From NCBI RefSeq assembly GCF_000718095.1, contig NZ_JOEI01000010.1, forward strand, positions 144,486-208,485: a DNA stretch of 64,000 bases, given 5' to 3'. Positions 57,650 to 64,000 of the stretch are shown here, one piece after another; position 1 is the stretch's first letter; the number at the start of each line of letters is the position of its first letter. Under the pieces are notes generated by a model. That model saw only the letters and a list, made by a program, of their open reading frames with translations, was not told the origin of the DNA and did not search any database. This DNA comes from Streptomyces scopuliridis RB72. GTDB taxonomy: Bacteria; Actinomycetota; Actinomycetes; Streptomycetales; Streptomycetaceae. A program made the translations under genes and the position numbers.

Positions 57650-57978
57650 TCGGCGGAGGCGGATGGTACCGGCTGGTCGGAAGGCGTGGGGCTGCTGCTG
57701 GTGGAGCGGCTGTCGGACGCGCGGGCCAAGGGGCATCGCGTGTTGGCGGTGCTGCGGGGCAGCGCGGTGAACCAGGACGGCGCCAGCAATGGCCTGACGG
57801 CGCCGAATGGTCCGGCTCAGGAACGGGTGATCCGGCAGGCGCTGGCGAGCGCGGGTCTGACGGCTGCCGATGTGGACGCGGTGGAGGCGCATGGCACGGG
57901 GACCCGGCTCGGCGATCCCATCGAGGCACAGGCGCTGCTGGCGACGTATGGGCAGGACCGTGAACAGCCTCTGCTCCT

Positions 57979-58099
57979 GGGGTCGTTGAAGTCGAATATC
58001 GGTCATGCTCAGGCGGCGGCGGGGGTGGGGGGTGTGATCAAGATGGTGCAGGCGATGCGTCATGGTGTGCTGCCCAAGACTCTGCATGTCGATGAGCCG
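57979..58099 (+). repeat. KS-internal 121-bp repeat, copy 2
   Basis: Second copy of the block at 52997-53117, two differences by eye. It is followed directly by inter-domain linker ([11 protein letters not shown]) instead of the expected post-KS segment ending in GTNAHVII. Confidence 0.9.
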
Positions 58100-61000
58100 G
58101 AGACAGCGGGCGATGAGCCGGACCCCGTACAGAAGCCCGCACTCACCGCCGTACCCGTGCTCGTCTCCGCCCGAGGCGAGGAGGCGTTGCGCGGACAGGC
58201 CGGACGGCTGCTGGCCCATGCCACCGCCCACCCGGAACTGACCCTCGCGGACCTCGGCGGCTCACTGGCCACCACCCGCGCGCTGCACGAGCACGCCGCG
58301 GCCGTCGTGGCCGGTGACCGCGACGAACTCCTCCACGGCCTGCGGGCCCTGGCCGAGGGAACCGTCTCACCCGCCGTCGTCCACGCAGGTCCCGTACGGC
58401 GCGGCAAGACGGCGTTCCTCCTCACTGGACAGGGCTCGCAGCGCCTGGGCATGGGACGCGAACTGCACGCCTCCTCACCGGTGTTCGCCGCTGCCTTCGA
58501 CGAGGTCTGCGCCCACCTGGACCGCGCGCTCGACCGGCCCCTCACCCACGTGCTCTTCGCCCCCGAGGGATCCGCCGACTCGGCCCTGCTCGACCAGACG
58601 GCGTTCACCCAGGCCGCCCTCTTCGCACTGGAGACGGCGCTCTTCCGGCTCGCCGAACACCATGGCCTCACACCGGACTTCCTGCTCGGCCACTCCATCG
58701 GTGAGGTGAGCGCCGCGCATCTCGCCGGGGTGCTCGACCTGGCCGATGCCTGTGCCCTGGTCAGTGCGAGGGGAAGGCTGATGCAGGCCGCCAGGGAAGG
58801 CGGCGCCATGGCGGCGCTGGAGGCGGCGGAGGACGCCGTACGCGCCACCCTCGGCGAGTACGGCGACACGGTGACCGTCGCCGGGGTCAACGGCCCCCGT
58901 TCCACCGTGATCTCCGGCGACGAGACAGCGGTCGAGGCCGTGGCCGCGCTCTGGCGTGAGAAGGGCAGCCGCACCAAGCGACTGCCGGTCAGCCATGCCT
59001 TTCACTCGCCGCACATGGACGACGTCCTGGACGAGTTCCGTACCGTCGCCGAGGGCCTCACCTTCCATCCGCCGCGCATCCCGGTGGTCTCCAACGTCAC
59101 CGGCCGGCTCGCCACCGCGGAGCAGCTCACCTCCCCCGCCTACTGGGCCGAGCACATCAGCCGGCCCGTCCGGTTCCTCGACGGCGTACGGTCGCTGGCG
59201 GCCGAAGGAGTCACCGACTGGCTGGAGCTGGGCCCGGACGGGGTGCTGACCGCGCTCGTCCAGGATTCCCTGACCAGTGACGCCGGCGCTCTCATCCCGG
59301 CCCTGCGCAGAGGCCGTCCGGAGGACCGTTCCTTCGCCTCCGCCCTCGGCCTGCTGGCCGCCCGGGGCGCCGGCGTACGGTGGAACACCGTCTTCCCCGG
59401 CGCCCGCGTGGTCGAGCTGCCCGGCTATGCCTTCCAGCGGCAGCGGTACTGGCTGGAGGACCCGGGGACCACGGGAGACGCCGCCGGACTGGGACTGACC
59501 GCCACCGGCCATCCGCTGCTCGGCGCGGCGGTCACCCTCGCCGGCCGTGACGAACACCTCGTCACCGGCCGGCTCTCACGCCACGCCCATCCCTGGCTGG
59601 CCGATCACACCGTCGGCGGTACGGTCCTGGTGCCCGGCACCGGCCTGCTGGAGCTGGCCCTGCGGGCCGGTGAGCAGATAGGCGCCCTCGGTGTGGACGA
59701 ACTGACCCTGGCGGCGCCGCTGGTGCTGCCGGAGCGGGGCGCGGTCCAGGTGCAGGTGGTCGCGGGAGCCACCGACCAGGACGGTGGACGTCCCGTGCGG
59801 ATCTACTCGCGGCCCGACACGGCCGTGGGCGAGGCCGAGGGCGAATGGGTCCTGCACGCCCAGGGCAGGCTGGCCACGGCCGGTGATACGACGCCCCCGG
59901 CGTCCACGGCCGACGGACTGCCGGTCTGGCCGCCGGCCGGCGCCACCGAGACCGATCTGACGGGGGCCTACGAGCGGCTGGCCGAGCGGCAGTACGCGTA
60001 CGGTCCCGCGTTCCGGAACCTGCGCCGGCTGTGGACCGCGGACGGTGACCTCTACGCGGAGGTCGCCCTCGGCGAGGACCGGCGGTCCGAAGCGGGCCGG
60101 TTCGCGATCCATCCGGCCCTGCTCGACGCGGCACTCCATCCGCTGCTGCCCGGGGTGGCCGGGGACGAAGGACGCGATTGGCTGCCCTTCTCCTGGTCCG
60201 CCGTCTCCGTACGGGCCACCGGCGCGGCTGCCCTCCGCGTCCGGCTCGCCTTCACCGGCGGCGATCCCGACTCGCCGACGGTACGGCTGACCGTCGCCGA
60301 CGACACCGGGGCACCGGTCGCCACCGTCGAGGCGCTGACCCTCAGGCCGCTGTCGGTCGAGGCGCTGCGCGCGGCGGCGGGCGGCGCCGGGGACGCGCTG
60401 CTCCGGGTCGACTGGACTCCTCTCCGCGACGGGCACACCGCCGGGGAGTCCGACGACTGGGCCGTGCTCGGTGAGACGGCGTTCGACGGGCTCGGGCTGC
60501 CCGGTGGCCCGGCGCGGTCCTACGCCGACGGCGAGGCCGTCGCCCGCGCTGTCGACGAGGGCGCCGAAGCCCCGTCCGTCCTGGTGATTCCCTGTGTGTC
60601 CGGGACGGCCGGCGGTGAGGTGCCCGAGAGGGTCCGGGCCGCCACGCACCGTGTGCTGGCGCAGGCGCGGTCGCTGCTCGGGGACGAACGGTTCGCCGCC
60701 ACCCGGCTGGCCGTGGTGACCAGGGGCGCGGTCGCCGCGGTGCCGGGGGAGGAGGTGACCGATCTGGTCCACGCTCCGGTGTGGGGCATGCTGCGTTCCG
60801 CGCAGACCGAGCATCCCGGTCGCCTGATCCTCATCGACCTCGACGCCATCGACACCGACAGTGCCCACGACGGCGCCGACGCCGACGGGCCGGGCGGTCT
60901 GCTCGCGCGGGCTGTGCGGAGCGGTGAGCCCCAGGCGGCGCTGCGCGGCGGGGGCGTGCTTGTGCCCCGGCTGGCCCGTATCCGGCCCGGCGCCCCGCAG

Positions 61001-62426
61001 GCGCCCGACACGGCGGCGGAGACCACACCGCGATGGGACCACGGCACGGTTCTCATCACCGGTGCCACCGGCGCCCTGGGTGCGATCGCCGCCCGGCATC
61101 TGGTGGTCTCGCACGGGGCCAGGAGTCTGTTGCTGGTGAGCCGCCGGGGAGCCGACGCGCCGGGCGCCCGTGAACTGGTCGCCGAGCTTACCGGGTTGGG
61201 TGCGGACGTCACGGTCGCCGCGTGCGATGTGACCGACCGCGCCGCGCTGGCCGGGCTGTTGGGCCGCTTCTCTCCGGACGACCCGCTGACCGGCGTGGTG
61301 CATACGGCCGGTGTGCTGGACGATGTCCCCCTGGAGGGACTGACCCCGGACCGGCTGGACGCCGTCCTGCGGCCCAAGGTGGACGCGGCCTGGCATCTTC
61401 ACGAGCTGACCCGGGACATGGGGCTCACCGCCTTCGTGCTGTACTCCTCCGTCGCCGGCCTGCTCGGCACGGCGGGGCAGGCCAACTACGCGGCAGGCAA
61501 CACCTTCCTCGACGCCCTGGCCGCGCATCGCCGGGCCCAGGGACTGCCGGGCCTCTCGCTCGCCTGGGGACTGTGGGGGGAGACCGGCTCGCTCGCCGGC
61601 CATCTCGCCGACGCGGATCTGCGTCGGCTGGCGCGCTCCGGGCTGCTGCCCCTGGCGAGCGACGAGGCCATGGAACTGTTCGACGCCGCGTCCGCCACCG
61701 ATGAACCGCTCCTCGCCGTCACCCGTCTGGACACCGCCGCCCTCCGGAGTTCCGGCACTGAAATCCCCCCGCTGCTGCGTGCTCTGGTGCCGACCGCTCC
61801 CCGGCGCGCGACGGTGGCCGCCGGCCAGGACAGCGGAAGCGGGCTCGCGGAGCGGCTCACCGCCCTGGCCCCGGCCGAACGCCTGCGCACACTCACCGAT
61901 CTGGTGTGCGCTCGGGTGGCCGCCGTCCTCGGCCACGCGGACCAGGGCGCGATCGACCCCGAACGGGCCTTCCAGGAACTCGGCTTCGACTCGTTGACGG
62001 CGGTCGAACTCCGTAACCAGCTGGGAACGGCGACCGGCGTACGACTGCCCACCACGACCGTCTTCGACCACCCCACCCCAGCGGCGCTCGCCGAGCATCT
62101 GCTCGGGCAGCTCGTCACGGACGCCGTACCCGGCGTACCCGTCCTGGCCGAGCTGTCCCGGCTCAAGTCCGCGATCGAGCAGTCCGCTTCGGACACCGAG
62201 GCGTACCACCGCATCACAGCCCAACTGCGGGAACTCCTCGACGCCGCGGATCTGGCGAGCGGCGGCACGGGGGCCGGGAGCGGAGACGAGGCCGGCAACG
62301 AGGCCGACCTCGACTCCGCCTCCGACGAGGAGCTGTTCGCCCTCGTCGACGAACTCGACTGAGCACACCCCGCTGTTCCGGCGCGACCGAGGCCATCGAA
62401 CACACTGCATCTGGGAGTTGAGAACC

Positions 62427-64000
62427 ATGGCGGACGAGGTGAAGCTGCGCGATTACCTCAAGAAGGCCATCGCGGATGCCCGCGACGCGCGCAAGAAGCT
62501 GCGTGAGGTGGAGGACCGGCAGCGTGAGCCGATCGCGATCGTCGGGATGGCATGCCGCTATCCGGGCGGGGTCGCCTCGCCGGAGGATCTGTGGCGGCTG
62601 GTGAGCGAGGGCACGGACGCGGTCGGTGAGTTCCCGGCCGACCGGGGCTGGGACATCGGGGCACTGTACGAACCCGACCCCGACGCCGGGCGGACCGGCA
62701 CCTCGTACAGCCGTGAGGGCGGCTTCCTCCATGAGGCGGACCTGTTCGACCCGGAGTTCTTCGGGATGTCCCCGCGCGAGGCCATCGCGGTCGACCCGCA
62801 GCAGCGGCTGCTGCTGGAGACCGCGTGGGAGACGCTGGAGAGCGCCGGGCTGGACCCTGCGGAGCTGCGCGGCTCGCGGACCGGTGTCTTCACCGGGGTG
62901 ATGTACAACGACTACGGCTCGCGCCCCCATCTGCCCCCGGAGGACTTCGAGGGCTATCTCTTCAGCGGCAGCGCGGGGAGTGTCGCTTCCGGGCGGCTGT
63001 CGTACACGTACGGGTTCGAGGGTCCCGCGGTGACGGTGGACACGGCGTGTTCGTCGTCGTTGGTGGCGCTGCATCTGGCGGCGAACGCGCTGGGTACGGG
63101 CTGGTCGGAAGGCGTGGGGCTGCTGCTGGTGGAGCGCTTGTCGGACGCGCGGGCCAGGGGGCACCGAGTGCTGGCGGTGCTGCGGGGCAGTGCGGTCAAT
63201 CAGGATGGTGCGAGTAATGGTCTGACGGCGCCGAATGGTCCGGCTCAGGAACGGGTGATCCGGCAGGCGTTGGTGAGTGCCGGTCTTGAGGCGGCTGATG
63301 TCGATGCGGTGGAGGCGCATGGGACGGGGACGCGTCTGGGTGATCCGATCGAGGCGCAGGCGTTGCTGGCGACGTACGGGCAGGATCGTGAACGGCCCCT
63401 GTTCTTGGGGTCGTTGAAGTCGAATATCGGTCATGCTCAGGCGGCGGCGGGGGTGGGGGGTGTGATCAAGATGGTGCAGGCGATGCGTCATGGTGTGCTG
63501 CCGAAGACCCTGCATGTCGATGAGCCGTCACCGTTTGTGGACTGGGAGTCGGGCGCGGTCGAGCTCTTGACGGAGCGGACCGACTGGCCTGATCCGGGCC
63601 GACCCCGCCGCGCCGCCGTCTCCTCCTTCGGCTTCGGCGGCACCAACGCCCACGTCATCATCGAAGAGGCCGCGCCGGAGGCGCTGCCCGGGGACGGGCC
63701 GGGATCCGAGGACTCCCCCGAGGGGACTCCCGGGGACGGCGAGCCGCCGCTTACCTGCGTGGTGCCCTGGCTGCTCTCGGGCCGTACACCGGAGGCGCTG
63801 GCCGGCCAGGCACGGAAACTGCTCGCGGTTGCCGAGACCGACGAGGCGCTCTCCGCCGCGGATGTGGCGTACTCCCTCGCGACCTCGCGCGCCCGCTTCG
63901 GCCACGGCGCCGCGGTGGTCGGTGTGGATCGTGGTGAGTTGTTGTCGGGTTTGCGGGCGTTGGTCGGTGGTGTGTCTGGTTTGGGTGTGTCTGGTGTGGG
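62427..64000 (+). CDS. Modular type I PKS, next subunit (partial): docking helix, KS, start of AT
   Basis: Second PKS protein of the assembly line, 524 codons to the window edge with no stop. ATG 62427 follows GGGAG. Residues 1-33 form the charged N-terminal docking coiled coil ([20 protein letters not shown]) that should pair with the docking tail of the previous subunit. KS (about 35-410) has the active Cys in TACSSSL, EAHGTGT and NIGHAQ, but Cys-to-His spacing is 90 residues instead of 135. A segment is missing right after AANAL. The post-KS region is intact here ([14 protein letters not shown]), followed by the KS-AT linker ([19 protein letters not shown]). The last 85 nt switch to T-rich codons. 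Remaining domains and the chain-release step lie outside. Confidence 0.9.
   Translation, partial: MADEVKLRDYLKKAIADARDARKKLREVEDRQREPIAIVGMACRYPGGVASPEDLWRLVSEGTDAVGEFPADRGWDIGALYEPDPDAGRTGTSYSREGGFLHEADLFDPEFFGMSPREAIAVDPQQRLLLETAWETLESAGLDPAELRGSRTGVFTGVMYNDYGSRPHLPPEDFEGYLFSGSAGSVASGRLSYTYGFEGPAVTVDTACSSSLVALHLAANALGTGWSEGVGLLLVERLSDARARGHRVLAVLRGSAVNQDGASNGLTAPNGPAQERVIRQALVSAGLEAADVDAVEAHGTGTRLGDPIEAQALLATYGQDRERPLFLGSLKSNIGHAQAAAGVGGVIKMVQAMRHGVLPKTLHVDEPSPFVDWESGAVELLTERTDWPDPGRPRRAAVSSFGFGGTNAHVIIEEAAPEALPGDGPGSEDSPEGTPGDGEPPLTCVVPWLLSGRTPEALAGQARKLLAVAETDEALSAADVAYSLATSRARFGHGAAVVGVDRGELLSGLRALVGGVSGLGVSGV
62994..63092 (+). repeat. KS-internal 99-bp repeat, copy 2
   Basis: Identical to 57551-57649. 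As there, the normal KS sequence is interrupted right at its end (AANAL joined to GTGWSEG, about 45 residues missing). Confidence 0.9.
63407..63527 (+). repeat. KS-internal 121-bp repeat, copy 3
   Basis: Third copy of the KS block. Here, unlike copies 1 and 2, it is followed by a normal post-KS segment ([12 protein letters not shown] to GTNAHVII), showing what the other two copies lack. Confidence 0.9.

Overview
The window is high-GC actinobacterial DNA, almost certainly from a Streptomyces chromosome. Wobble positions are strongly G/C, GTG/TTG starts are common, in-frame TTA codons occur only in regulators, and the gene families are typical of the genus (SARP regulators, CUT1 sugar transporters without their own ATPase, principal-type sigma paralogues, modular type I PKS). 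No rRNA, tRNA, CRISPR array or intact transposase was seen.

Layout. (1) 1-6339: sugar-utilisation locus with a CUT1 ABC transporter (two permeases, a lipoprotein binding protein), a cytoplasmic GH2 glycosidase and a divergent LacI regulator. Two copies of a TTACATCGATGTAA-type operator mark the promoters. (2) 6416-17630: housekeeping and accessory genes. These are a beheaded carboxylesterase remnant, a site-2 protease with CBS domains, two small proteins, a HrdB-like sigma factor translationally coupled to a UvrA protein, an AlkZ-type (QxQ) DNA glycosylase candidate divergent from uvrA, an epoxide hydrolase, a small membrane protein and an ArsR/SRPBCC pair. (3) 17828-31277: second sugar locus with two large secreted GH2 enzymes (PA14/LamG and AbfB/CBM42 type), a YtfQ-YtfR-YtfT-YjfF-like CUT2 transporter, a second LacI regulator and an aldose 1-epimerase. 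A different operator, TTGCAACGTTGCAA, appears upstream of one secreted GH2 gene, with weaker matches before the other GH2 gene and before the transporter operon. (4) 31498-64000: a biosynthetic gene cluster. It holds an FAD epoxidase-like enzyme, an epoxide-hydrolase-like enzyme, an NmrA-like protein, three large SARP regulators, an FMN reductase, a type II thioesterase, a class III aminotransferase, a flavin reductase, two NTF2-like proteins and the first PKS genes.

The PKS starts with a KSQ-AT-ACP loading module (active Cys replaced by Gln) followed by two KS-AT-DH-KR-ACP modules. All ATs look malonyl-specific and both KRs carry the B-type LDD motif. The second PKS protein begins with a docking helix and runs off the window. 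The predicted early intermediate is an acetate-primed dienoyl chain. With the aminotransferase, FAD epoxidase, epoxide hydrolase, type II TE and SARPs, the set resembles coelimycin (cpk)-type nitrogen-containing polyene clusters. That is inference, because the PKS terminus lies outside the window. All three SARP genes contain one TTA codon, so bldA (tRNA-Leu UUA) control is likely.

Caution: the KS coding segments from the first extension module onward carry a frameshift and in-frame gaps that begin exactly at the ends of near-identical KS repeats. This looks like repeat collapse in the assembly rather than biology, so the PKS sequence should not be taken at face value.
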